From Paenibacillus lutimineralis (GTDB lineage: Bacteria; Bacillota; Bacilli; Paenibacillales; Paenibacillaceae): a DNA stretch of 64,000 nucleotides. The stretch covers positions 6,433,680 to 6,497,679 of the forward strand of contig NZ_CP034346.1 in the NCBI RefSeq assembly GCF_003991425.1, read 5' to 3'. Below are positions 16,754 to 24,927 of this stretch, piece after piece; the stretch's first letter is position 1, and the number at the start of each line of letters is the position of its first letter. The notes beneath the pieces were generated by a model that did not search any database, had not been told where the DNA came from, and saw nothing but the letters and a program-made list of their open reading frames with translations. The translations under genes and the position numbers were made by a program.

Positions 16754-17223
16754 AGAGTCCTAATCAGCTGAGAATATTCCTGATACCTTATTTTCCATTC
16801 CTCTTCCCGCGATTCTATGGTCTTCTCACCAAGCAATACTTGTATCATATCCAGACATACATGCCAACCGGCCAGATCCTTAGGGGTATGATCGGTAATC
16901 TTGCTTAGCTTCTCAACTAGAAGCAAACGGCATCCATCCGATTCCGGATACAATTCGAAGCGAACTCGATCTGCTCCCCAAGTATATTCCAAGACAGAAC
17001 CCAAATTAAGCTTCGTAATTTCAAGCTCTATAAAAGTCCCATCCCGCATATCGAACTTGATCACTCCGCCCTCACGTAGCTTGTCCACCTGCAACTCAGA
17101 GAACCATTGCTTCAGCTTCTCGTTGTCTGTCAGATAAGACCAGACCTCTGCAGTAGAATGACTGAAATGACGAGTGAAGCAAGCGGTATAACCACCTTCA
17201 TCGACCCTAATATCTGCTAACAT
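16750..17223 (-). CDS. SRPBCC (AHSA1-like) domain protein
   Basis: The 157-residue protein has the START/Bet v1-like fold: CFTRHFSHSTAEVWSYLTDNEKLKQWF near the N-terminus, then GGVIKFDMRDGTF and GSVLEYTWGADRVRFELYP, and a C-terminal helix (GWHVCLDMIQVLLG). Such proteins are small cytoplasmic lipid- or ligand-binding folds with few assigned roles. The gene stands alone between the sugar operon and htrA. Nothing else in the region suggests its job. Confidence 0.8.
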   Translation of the reverse strand: MLADIRVDEGGYTACFTRHFSHSTAEVWSYLTDNEKLKQWFSELQVDKLREGGVIKFDMRDGTFIELEITKLNLGSVLEYTWGADRVRFELYPESDGCRLLLVEKLSKITDHTPKDLAGWHVCLDMIQVLLGEKTIESREEEWKIRYQEYSQLIRTL

Positions 17224-17328
17224 ACCGTTCCCCCTCTTTACTGGATTAAGCCAAATTCAAAGTAATACATTATTCAAACAGTATCTCCTAAGCCTATCTC
17301 CGCTAAACGGTAAATGATTAAGGCGCAT

Positions 17329-17357
17329 GAGCTGATAGAACAGCATCACGCGCCTTA
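17329..17357 (-). terminator. Hairpin downstream of htrA
   Basis: An imperfect inverted repeat (AAGGCGC... with ...GCGCCTT) lies about 40 bases after the htrA stop on the minus strand. The following T-stretch is weak (TTAATCATTT), so efficiency is uncertain. Confidence 0.5.
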
Positions 17358-17394
17358 AACTGTTAGGTGTTGTTACACGCAATAAGTAAGATTA

Positions 17395-18642
17395 TTATCT
17401 ATCCCCAAGGCCGGCTTCGATCTCCGCCTCAGATGGTTTATCCGTTAGCTTGCAGTTCGACGTCTGCAGTTTGCCGTCACGATAGAAGGTAACCTCGAGC
17501 GTATCCCCGACCTTCTTCTCGTCATACAAATACTTGCGGAGTTCCCGTGTCGAAGCGATGGGCTCTTTATCAAGCTGCACAATGACATCATTGAGCTGTA
17601 ACCCCGCTAGTTGAGCCGGACCGTGCGCTTCCAATACGATCACCCCAGATGTAATATTCTGCGGTAGCTTCAACTGCTTGCGCTGCTCAGCATCGATCGG
17701 CGCGTAAGGATTATCGAGATCCAGCGAGTAGACCCCGAGATATGGACGAACGACCTTGCCATACTGCATAATGCCTTCCACCGTCTTCATCACATCATTT
17801 ACCGGAATCGCAAAACCGAGCCCTTCCACGCCCGTATCGGAAATCTTCATCGTATTAATCCCGATCAGACGGCCCTTCAGATCCACCAATGCCCCGCCGC
17901 TATTGCCCTCATTAATCGCAGCATCGGTCTGAATTACTTTCTGCTCCCAATCGTAGACCCCATCCTGATTAAGCGATATAGGAATCAGTCGGCTTGTATA
18001 ACTAATGATCCCCGAAGTCAATGTTCCTCCAAGTCCGAGCGGATTGCCGACGGCAATCACTGTCTCACCGGCCCGCAAGCTATCAGAATCGCCAAGCTCA
18101 ATCACAGAGCTAATCCCTTTGCTATCTATACTCAGCACAGCTATATCATTAATAGAATCTTGACCGACGATCTCTGCTTCTCGCGACACCCCGTCGCTGG
18201 ACACAACCTCCAGATCATCCGCCCCGCTAATCACATGACTATTCGTAATAATGTATGCCTTGCCGTCGTCCTGCTTGAAGATAACCCCGGACCCTAGTGC
18301 TGCATCATCGGGATTGCTTCTGGAGAACTCATTATGATTCAGAATACTAACAACGCTCGGCGACACCTTATCGGCCGCGACGCTAATCCGGTTGAAAGGA
18401 TCGCTACTAACCGTATTGATCAGATCCACAGGATTCCTCGCGGAATTCAGCCCTGTAAATACCACAAATAATAACACAACAAATATTGCACTTAGCAAAG
18501 AGGAGATCAATGAGACTTGCCAGGTGGATAGGCCCTTTTTCTTATGTTTCGGTGCCCTCCAGCCTTGCTGCTGTTTTGGTGATCTACGTAAATGCCGCCT
18601 AGATATCTTTGTGGAGTAAAAATCATCATCGAACAATCCCAT
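17395..18642 (-). CDS. htrA: HtrA-like trypsin-type serine protease with PDZ domain
   Basis: A basic cytoplasmic N-terminus (residues 1-45) and one membrane anchor (about 46-68, LISSLLSAIFVVLLFVVF) precede a trypsin-like domain. The triad is visible: His in YIITNSHVISG, Asp in NDIAVLSIDS, and Ser in INEGNSGGALV. A PDZ domain (about residues 300-395) follows, with GVIVLEAHGPAQLAGLQLNDVIVQLD. The start is the ATG at 18642, next to GGAGGGGGAG; a TTG three bases earlier is the other option. It degrades misfolded extracytoplasmic protein. In Bacillales it sits downstream of the wal operon, as here (walJ begins at 20087). Confidence 0.9.
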   Translation of the reverse strand: MGLFDDDFYSTKISRRHLRRSPKQQQGWRAPKHKKKGLSTWQVSLISSLLSAIFVVLLFVVFTGLNSARNPVDLINTVSSDPFNRISVAADKVSPSVVSILNHNEFSRSNPDDAALGSGVIFKQDDGKAYIITNSHVISGADDLEVVSSDGVSREAEIVGQDSINDIAVLSIDSKGISSVIELGDSDSLRAGETVIAVGNPLGLGGTLTSGIISYTSRLIPISLNQDGVYDWEQKVIQTDAAINEGNSGGALVDLKGRLIGINTMKISDTGVEGLGFAIPVNDVMKTVEGIMQYGKVVRPYLGVYSLDLDNPYAPIDAEQRKQLKLPQNITSGVIVLEAHGPAQLAGLQLNDVIVQLDKEPIASTRELRKYLYDEKKVGDTLEVTFYRDGKLQTSNCKLTDKPSEAEIEAGLGDR

Positions 18643-18885
18643 CAAGTCTCCCCCTCCATGACTCTGCCCTGGGTTTATGTCTATTTCTCATCCAGTTCTT
18701 CGGCCGGTCAACCCATCAGAGTCTTAAGTTCCCCTTCAAACTGTATGCCGGTACAGCAAAGCCATATGCCCACACAATTCCCAAATTATCTGACGTCAAA
18801 ATCGGCCTGTAGGTTGCTCTCCTGAACCATTTTTCTCATCTTTTTTGGCTGAATCAGGAATGTTTGTCCCATAACTGGACTACAC

Positions 18886-18944
18886 TAGTTTTATAGAGTA
18901 ATCAAAAAGTCCATTGGCCTTTTTGAACACGCTTAGTTTTATAG
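18886..18944. repeat. Relic of the GTTCAAAAAG repeat family (copy F) flanked by direct repeats
   Basis: TCAAAAAGTCC and GGCCTTTTTGAACAC face each other across a few bases (18902-18930), as if two element termini had been joined after loss of the middle. TTATAGAG, also part of the element end in copy A, precedes the left arm. An 11-base direct repeat TAGTTTTATAG lies at 18886-18896 and 18934-18944. It lies in the 460-base gap between htrA and the gene at 19103; nothing else is clear in that gap apart from the htrA promoter region. Confidence 0.6.
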
Positions 18945-19102
18945 TTTCATTCTATCATATCCTAGGCGTTACCGGATGGGACTATAGTATTTTCCATTCA
19001 GGGAAATTTCACTAGAAATCGCTTACAAAATGCCTATACCTGTAGATGGCCATTACTGCCAACCAAATTTGGTAAAAATATCTCTAAAGGAGCAAAACGA
19101 CG

Positions 19103-19312
19103 ATGGATTCCAATTCCCTCTCCCCATTGCATGAAGTGAATATGCTGGCCAAGTTGGCCGATATAAAAGAAGAGCATTACCACCAACTGGTAACGCTCAG
19201 CACAATTATCGAACTATTAGTTGAGAAAGGGATTGTAACCCGAACCGAAATCGAGACAAAAGCGGCCGAGTTGAATTCCTTTATAAGTCCGCCACCGTAT
19301 CCCATGGCGTAG
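19103..19312 (+). CDS. Small protein resembling the nitrile-hydratase beta N-terminal motif
   Basis: The 69-residue helical protein has an AAAGGAG Shine-Dalgarno ten bases before the ATG. The middle, HYHQLVTLSTIIELLVEKGIV then TRTEIETKAAEL, resembles the helical motif (IELLVEKG followed by TREE) seen in nitrile-hydratase-beta-like accessory proteins. No catalytic residue is visible, so the resemblance is weak. A PPYPMA tail ends the protein. It converges on walJ with a 32-base overlap. It may be a lineage-specific protein; the function is unknown. Confidence 0.6.
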   Translation: MDSNSLSPLHEVNMLAKLADIKEEHYHQLVTLSTIIELLVEKGIVTRTEIETKAAELNSFISPPPYPMA

Positions 19313-20087
19313 GCCGATCAAAATAAGTATCGCATAACTTAAATTCGCTGTCCTTATAGAAGCAGCCACGGTCCTCCATGGCTCCTCTTACCGACATTCT
19401 AGCCAGATCCGGTATATTATGTTCACGGCTTAGATGGGCAAGATAGATCCGCTTGATCCGTCCGCTTAGAATCTCGCTCATTAATTCGCCAGTCGCTTCA
19501 TTGGACAAATGGCCCATATCGCCGAGAATACGCCGCTTGATATTCCAGGGATAGCGCCCCATACGCAGCATTTCGATATCATGATTCGCTTCAAGCACGA
19601 TGACATCGGAATCAGCTATCGACATCTTCACTTTATCGCTGGCATAGCCTAGATCCGTGCACACGCTCAGCTTCTGCTTGCCGTCATAGAAGCAGTAGGC
19701 CACAGGCTCAGCGGCGTCATGCGAGATGCCAAATGATTCTACCCGCAGCGAACCGAAATCCCGGGCTTCACCTGTCCCTAGGATTCGACGGTTCTCTTCG
19801 GCGATCTTCCCGACCGCCTTCTCCATCGCCTCCCAGGTCTTCTCATTGGCATAGATGGGGAGATTATATTTTCTCGCAACCGCTCCAAGTCCTTTAATAT
19901 GATCCGAATGCTCATGCGTTACCAGAATACCCTGGATCTCTTCACCAGAGACCCCGCGTTCTTGTAACAACTCATCAATACGCTTGGCGCTGAATCCGGC
20001 ATCGATCATCAATGTCGTCTCCCCATTAGCGACCAGTGTCGCATTTCCCGTCGATCCGCTTGATAATACTGAAAATCGTAGACCCAT
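19281..20087 (-). CDS. walJ: MBL-fold hydrolase WalJ (YycJ)
   Basis: The 268-residue metallo-beta-lactamase-fold protein has the metal motif VTHEHSDHIKGLG (about residues 58-70), with further ligands in GISHDAAEPV, CTDLGYAS and YLAHLSREHN. The long open frame starts 61 codons upstream inside walI; the true start is ATG 20087 (MGLRFSVLSSGSTGN), seven bases after the walI stop and with AAGGAG in front. It belongs to the walRKHIJ operon. In relatives it links the WalRK response with cell-division and replication timing, but its substrate is unknown. Confidence 0.9.
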   Translation of the reverse strand: MGLRFSVLSSGSTGNATLVANGETTLMIDAGFSAKRIDELLQERGVSGEEIQGILVTHEHSDHIKGLGAVARKYNLPIYANEKTWEAMEKAVGKIAEENRRILGTGEARDFGSLRVESFGISHDAAEPVAYCFYDGKQKLSVCTDLGYASDKVKMSIADSDVIVLEANHDIEMLRMGRYPWNIKRRILGDMGHLSNEATGELMSEILSGRIKRIYLAHLSREHNIPDLARMSVRGAMEDRGCFYKDSEFKLCDTYFDRPTPWDTVADL

Positions 20088-20094
20088 TTCCCCA

Positions 20095-20844
20095 TTACTC
20101 CTTCGCTTTCTCTGTATTCGGACTGATGACGTCCCCGCTGATTCCCTGCACGTAATACTCCTTGCCGCTCTCCAGAATAAACCGCCAAGCCGGCGATGCA
20201 GGAAGGTGGGCATCCGAATTGAACACCTCGCCATAATAACCAAGCTCAATCTCTGTAACGACCGCCCCATCCGGCAGGAAGTTCTCGATCAAATTGCCGA
20301 GAGCCTTGGATGCAGATAATACTCGCTGTTCCTTCTCGTCTCCCGGATCACTGACCTCAATCTTCGGCTGCCTGTACGATATAATCTTCTGCTCACTGTA
20401 ATAGAGGGTAAGATTAATCTTGAACAACGGCCATTTGCCATCGACCAGAGGATGCAGTATGAACTCTCCGGCCCGACTGGCCGCTTCATCATACCAATAG
20501 TCGCCGATATCAGGGATACTTCCCTTCAAGGCGTTAACCAATTCCTTGCTCGTAAAGATGAGCTTGCTGTCAACAGGCGACTCCAGATTGATCATCCGGT
20601 CGTTCTGATCCCCGTCTACAAAGCGATAAGAGATTTTCGGCAGCGCTGGCGTATCTCCCGGAATTTTCGCCAGAATCTTGATTCCCTTCTCATCCATCAT
20701 CTTCTGAATATTGCTCTCAAGAGAGGTGAAGTCCAGATTGGAATCCGCCTGCTCCTGCAGATCATTCCATAGCTGATAACCTAGTACCAGATTTAGCAGT
20801 AAAAAAGCATAGATCAACACATTCTTCGCTCGGCTCCAATCCAT
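20095..20844 (-). CDS. walI: WalI (YycI), regulator of the WalK sensor
   Basis: The 249-residue protein has a single N-terminal membrane helix (MDWSRAKNVLIYAFLLLNLVLGYQLW) and an extracellular YycI domain ending with EYYVQGISGDVISPNTEK. In Bacillus, WalI and WalH bind WalK in the membrane and keep its activity low. GGGGG lies just upstream of the ATG. It is fourth in the wal operon, 73 bases after walH. It diverges in sequence from bacilli, which is normal for this family. Confidence 0.85.
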   Translation of the reverse strand: MDWSRAKNVLIYAFLLLNLVLGYQLWNDLQEQADSNLDFTSLESNIQKMMDEKGIKILAKIPGDTPALPKISYRFVDGDQNDRMINLESPVDSKLIFTSKELVNALKGSIPDIGDYWYDEAASRAGEFILHPLVDGKWPLFKINLTLYYSEQKIISYRQPKIEVSDPGDEKEQRVLSASKALGNLIENFLPDGAVVTEIELGYYGEVFNSDAHLPASPAWRFILESGKEYYVQGISGDVISPNTEKAKE

Positions 20845-20917
20845 CCTTCAGCCCCCTTTCCAACCTTGCATGAAGCTATTTAGCGGTTGATTGAATTCCA
20901 TCATGACCACTCCCGCC

Positions 20918-22213
20918 CTAAGGCAAAATTCGTGTGGCCCCGTTTTGCAGCTCGGCCACCCACATCGGTGTCAGCTTTAGCCCTTCCTCACCAAGCGAAG
21001 GAAGATAAGCAGGATATAGGCGCTTGATGACGGACTCCTGACTTAACAATTCAAGCTTCTTCCGCAATTTTTCTCCACCTGCAAGCTGCACAACCTTCTT
21101 ATCCGATCCATCTCCGATCGAATAGATCAGTGAACGCTCATAACCTGTAATCGTCCCTTGGCGAAGCTCAAGCGAGATAATCCCGTAATGGAATGTCGAT
21201 TGATCAATAATCGGGAACGCCCCATACTGCCCGGAACCGTAGTATTGTTGGAAGACAACTGTCTGCGATTCCGCGCTGGCCCCTTCGTTCTGATCCAACC
21301 GATATTTCCCGTTCCAACCTCCATGCTGATTGACGAAATCGACAGCAGACAGCGCATTACGTCCCGGACTGCTCTCACCAGCTACCGCTGCCGCCGCAGG
21401 GTCCGTATAATTGATCCAATTGCGGCCCTGACGCACCTGCAAGCTTCGCCTGCCATCTGTATAAATCTCTGATCCATCCTTCTCACGAATGTAACGGGTA
21501 ATACTTGGATCAAAGAACAGACTGCTCTGCATTTGCTCTGTAGAGAACAATCCGGTGAGCAGTGTAGTCTCGACCATTTCAATCGGCTGTTCCGGAATGT
21601 AGTATCCGTTCTCCATGGTGTAAGAGACCCAGTCCTTGCCGAAATCAGCCTGCTGCTTCACGTCCTGTACCGTTAGGTCGGCCTTGGTCGCTTCATAGAC
21701 CACATCTCCGCGTGAGCTGAAGAAGAAGACTCTTACCTGATCCTCCGTCTCGGTGCTATAGATCAAGAGCCGGCTAATGCTCTCTCCTTCGAACAGCGGA
21801 TCTTTGGCGATCTGCATCACCTTCTGCAGAAGCTCCACTGGAACCCCCTTGCCGAACTCCAGCTCAAGCCCGATCTGATCGCTACGAATTTCCGACCAAT
21901 TAATGTTCTGTACGGGATAACGCTGGAACCCGTCGAACTGCCGGCCCTTTAACCGGGAGTAGATCAGATTATAGAACGTTGATTCGGGGTAAAAGACTGT
22001 ATGGCGATTATTTCCCAAATGAACGGTTATCTGCGAAGGATAGAGTAGTTCATCTGCTTCCAATTCCGTCCCCATATTCTCGGTCTTCACATAATCATTC
22101 GCCGTCTTTACAACCGGATCACTGCCCGGCAAGCGATATATTAAGAAATAACTCTGGACCAGACTGCAGATGACAAGCAGAACAAGTGCCGTCGATTTTA
22201 TTTTCTCCCTCAT
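20918..22213 (-). CDS. walH: WalH (YycH), regulator of the WalK sensor
   Basis: The 431-residue protein has an N-terminal membrane anchor (STALVLLVICSLVQSYFLIY) and a large extracellular YycH domain. The ATG overlaps the walK stop by four bases, so translation is coupled. Together with WalI it forms the accessory complex that restrains WalK at the division site. The C-terminus ends AELQNGATRILP. Its place in the operon identifies it better than its poorly conserved sequence. Confidence 0.85.
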   Translation of the reverse strand: MREKIKSTALVLLVICSLVQSYFLIYRLPGSDPVVKTANDYVKTENMGTELEADELLYPSQITVHLGNNRHTVFYPESTFYNLIYSRLKGRQFDGFQRYPVQNINWSEIRSDQIGLELEFGKGVPVELLQKVMQIAKDPLFEGESISRLLIYSTETEDQVRVFFFSSRGDVVYEATKADLTVQDVKQQADFGKDWVSYTMENGYYIPEQPIEMVETTLLTGLFSTEQMQSSLFFDPSITRYIREKDGSEIYTDGRRSLQVRQGRNWINYTDPAAAAVAGESSPGRNALSAVDFVNQHGGWNGKYRLDQNEGASAESQTVVFQQYYGSGQYGAFPIIDQSTFHYGIISLELRQGTITGYERSLIYSIGDGSDKKVVQLAGGEKLRKKLELLSQESVIKRLYPAYLPSLGEEGLKLTPMWVAELQNGATRILP

Positions 22214-24033
22214 GGCATCCTGCCCCCTTGCTCCTGCTGTGGCAGGGTGAAGGTAACCTTCGTTCCTTTGCCCAGCTCTGATTGCAGCCAGATCGTTCCG
22301 CCATGCGCCTTAACAATTTCCCGGGCAATGGATAGACCGAGGCCTGTACCGCCCATATTTCTTGAACGGGCCTTGTCCACCCGATAGAAGCGCTCAAAGA
22401 TACGCTCCTGGTCCTTCTTAGGAATCCCCATCCCGTTATCCTCGACCGAAATGGCCAGCATTCCATCATGCATGTCTCTGGCTTCAAGAGAGAGAGACCC
22501 ACCCTCCGGCGTATACTTCAGCGCATTAGAGATCAGATTGTCCAATACCTGATCAATCTGATCCCGATCAATCCAGACCGTACCTACGCTGTTGTCTACA
22601 CCCAAGCTCGGCCTAATGCTCTTCTCTTGCATCTGGAATGAGAAGCGGTCAGCAACCTCCTCCAGCATATCAATCACATTCGTTGGGCGTTTGCGCAGCT
22701 CAGCCTCCTTCGAATCGAGCCGAGATAAATGCAGCAAGTCCGTAACGAGCCGGATCATCCGTTCTGTCTGGTTCTGGATAACCGAGGCGAACTTCGGCCC
22801 AAGCTCCGCGTCCTGCATGGCGCCATCCTCCAGCGCCTCCGTATAACTCTTAATCGTCGTTAGTGGTGTACGCAGCTCATGAGACACGTTGGCTACGAAT
22901 TCACGACGCGATGCCTCCAGCTTCTCTTGCTCAGTTACGTCCTGCAATACAGCAATCGTACCGACAATCCCAATCTCGCGGCGATGAATCGGCGTGAAGG
23001 TCACACGGATCATGAACTCATCGCCCTCAGATGTCTCATTCTCCAACAAAGTAGAATGCATCGTGCCCTGAGCGTAGATCACCTGCTCCTCCTCTGTAAG
23101 TTGAAGCAGCTCCATAATATCCATATTGCCTGCCAGCTCTTCCTCGACATTAAGCATCTCGCTGGCACGCCTGTTCATGAGAATCACCTTATTGTTCTCA
23201 TCCGTAGCGATGACGCCATCACTCATGTTAGTCAGAATCGAAGCCAGCTTCTCCTTCTCCTCTTCGTTCTGTGCGAGTGCGTCACTTAACCTGCTCGTCA
23301 TATAATTGAACGCTTTGCTGAGCTGGCCGATCTCATCGTTGCCGAATTCCGGCATCTTCTGATGGAACCGCCCCTCCGCCACAGCTGTCGCCTGCCGTGT
23401 CAGTTCCTTGATCGGCGCAGTGATCGTATGAGCGAGAATGACACCGAGTACGGCTGTCAGTCCCAGTGCCAGCAGTATTCCAGATATAAAAATATTGTTA
23501 ATCCGCTCCATCGTCGCATATAGCTCACTCATTGAGGCAGCTATATAGATCGCCCCAACAATCTTGCCGTCGCTAACTACCGGCTTGGCCACGACTTTCT
23601 TACGGATGTTGTCATCATCGATAATATACTCCTCATTGTCGCGGATACCCTGTAGGGCACGGCTGACTACCGTCTGCGTGTTCTTCGTGCCAACATAATC
23701 GGCATGCGACGGCTTAGAAGTCGTCAACACTTTACCGCTGGCATCCAATACCTGAATCTCAGCTCCATTGATCGTGAACAGGTTATTGACCAATACACGC
23801 AAGTTCTCCATCGACTCTTCCGCCGACTCCCCGACCACGCCCAAATTCTGTGCGGCCAGAACGGAGAGTAGCTCCGCCCGCTCCTGCAATTCCTTCGTGA
23901 AATTGCTGGTTAATGAGGTCTTCATCGCGCTCACAAAATAAACCCCTATCAATTGCATGGCAATCAAGATCAGCAGTACATAGATAATGATCAGCTTCAC
24001 TTGGAGCGTACGGAAGAAAGCGGGCAACCGCAT
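22210..24033 (-). CDS. walK: Cell-wall sensor histidine kinase WalK (YycG)
   Basis: In order, the 607 residues hold TM1 (about 10-34), an extracellular sensor domain (35-180), TM2 (about 181-203), a HAMP linker (TITAPIKELTRQATAVAEGRF), a PAS domain (about 265-370), a DHp domain with the phosphorylated His in REFVANVSHELRTPLTTI, and an ATPase domain (DNLISNALKYTPEGG, DNGMGI, GTGLGLSIAREIV). Its ATG follows the walR stop with no gap. It senses peptidoglycan state and phosphorylates WalR, controlling autolysin genes; it is essential in many Firmicutes. Confidence 0.95.
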   Translation of the reverse strand: MRLPAFFRTLQVKLIIIYVLLILIAMQLIGVYFVSAMKTSLTSNFTKELQERAELLSVLAAQNLGVVGESAEESMENLRVLVNNLFTINGAEIQVLDASGKVLTTSKPSHADYVGTKNTQTVVSRALQGIRDNEEYIIDDDNIRKKVVAKPVVSDGKIVGAIYIAASMSELYATMERINNIFISGILLALGLTAVLGVILAHTITAPIKELTRQATAVAEGRFHQKMPEFGNDEIGQLSKAFNYMTSRLSDALAQNEEEKEKLASILTNMSDGVIATDENNKVILMNRRASEMLNVEEELAGNMDIMELLQLTEEEQVIYAQGTMHSTLLENETSEGDEFMIRVTFTPIHRREIGIVGTIAVLQDVTEQEKLEASRREFVANVSHELRTPLTTIKSYTEALEDGAMQDAELGPKFASVIQNQTERMIRLVTDLLHLSRLDSKEAELRKRPTNVIDMLEEVADRFSFQMQEKSIRPSLGVDNSVGTVWIDRDQIDQVLDNLISNALKYTPEGGSLSLEARDMHDGMLAISVEDNGMGIPKKDQERIFERFYRVDKARSRNMGGTGLGLSIAREIVKAHGGTIWLQSELGKGTKVTFTLPQQEQGGRMP

Positions 24034-24747
24034 CTAAAAACCACCCACCTTGGAACTACGCATCATATATCCTAGACCACGCCGTGTCAGTATATATTCC
24101 GGCTTGCTCGGATCATTCTCGATCTTCTCCCGCAGTCGGCGGATCGTTACGTCCACGGTCCGTACATCACCGAAGTATTCATATCCCCATACGGCTTGCA
24201 GCAGGTGCTCACGGGTCATCACCTTACCCGTATTCCTCACCAAATAGTAGAGCAGTTCGAACTCCCGATGCGTCAGATCAAGAGCCTCCCCATTCTTGTA
24301 TACCGTATACATATTTGTATCTATAAACAGTTCGAACAAACTGATTCCCTGTCGTTCCTCCGGCTCCTCCAACGCAGCCGGCTTCTGCTGCCGACGCATC
24401 TGCACCTTCACCCGGGCCAACAGTTCCCGCGTACTGAAGGGCTTGGTCACATAATCATCCGCGCCAAGCTCAAGGCCTAGTACTTTGTCAATTTCTCCGT
24501 CCTTGGCGGTCAGCATGATAATCGGAGTCTCCAGCTTGGACCGGACCTCCTTGCAGACATCCATCCCGTCCTTGCCAGGCAGCATCAGGTCAAGCAGAAT
24601 CAGATCGGGTTGCTCCGAGAACGCAAGCTCAACCGCGGCGATACCATCGAAAGCGAGTATAACCTCGTATCCCTCTTTCTCCAGATTAAATTTAAGAATG
24701 TCCGCAATCGGCTGTTCGTCATCAACTACGAGAATTTTCCCTTGCAT
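24034..24747 (-). CDS. walR: Response regulator WalR (YycF)
   Basis: The 237-residue OmpR-type regulator has a receiver domain with acidic pocket VVDDEQ, phospho-acceptor Asp in [13 protein letters not shown], and switch Lys in [12 protein letters not shown] winged-helix domain follows ([18 protein letters not shown], then [13 protein letters not shown]). I start at ATG 24747 ([12 protein letters not shown]) because GGGGTGA lies nine bases before it; the longer frame starts at a GTG inside that signal. First gene of the wal operon, it activates autolysin and wall-turnover genes. Confidence 0.95.
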   Translation of the reverse strand: MQGKILVVDDEQPIADILKFNLEKEGYEVILAFDGIAAVELAFSEQPDLILLDLMLPGKDGMDVCKEVRSKLETPIIMLTAKDGEIDKVLGLELGADDYVTKPFSTRELLARVKVQMRRQQKPAALEEPEERQGISLFELFIDTNMYTVYKNGEALDLTHREFELLYYLVRNTGKVMTREHLLQAVWGYEYFGDVRTVDVTIRRLREKIENDPSKPEYILTRRGLGYMMRSSKVGGF

Positions 24748-24857
24748 CGCTTTATTCACCCCATACCTTCAGGCTTGACCAATCTCTTACTATCTTACCA
24801 TATCAGGCAATCCTGTTCATAACCTATAGTTATTTCTTGCCCGCATTTGAGCATAAG

Positions 24858-24890
24858 AAAGGACCCGGTCTCATCATCGACCAGGTCCTT
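24858..24890 (-). terminator. Terminator after the M23 peptidase gene
   Basis: A stem of AAGGACC-type arms (24858-24870 with 24879-24890) with a T-rich tail on the minus strand lies 37 bases after the peptidase stop. It separates that gene from the walR promoter region at 24748-24857. Confidence 0.7.
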
Positions 24891-24927
24891 AGTCAAAATT
24901 ATTATATAACTCGTAATCATTGCGATA

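Noticed and set aside
20088..20270. N-terminal extension of 61 residues on WalJ.
   Set aside because: The frame overlaps walI, the sequence is not protein-like, and a good start with AAGGAG exists at 20087.
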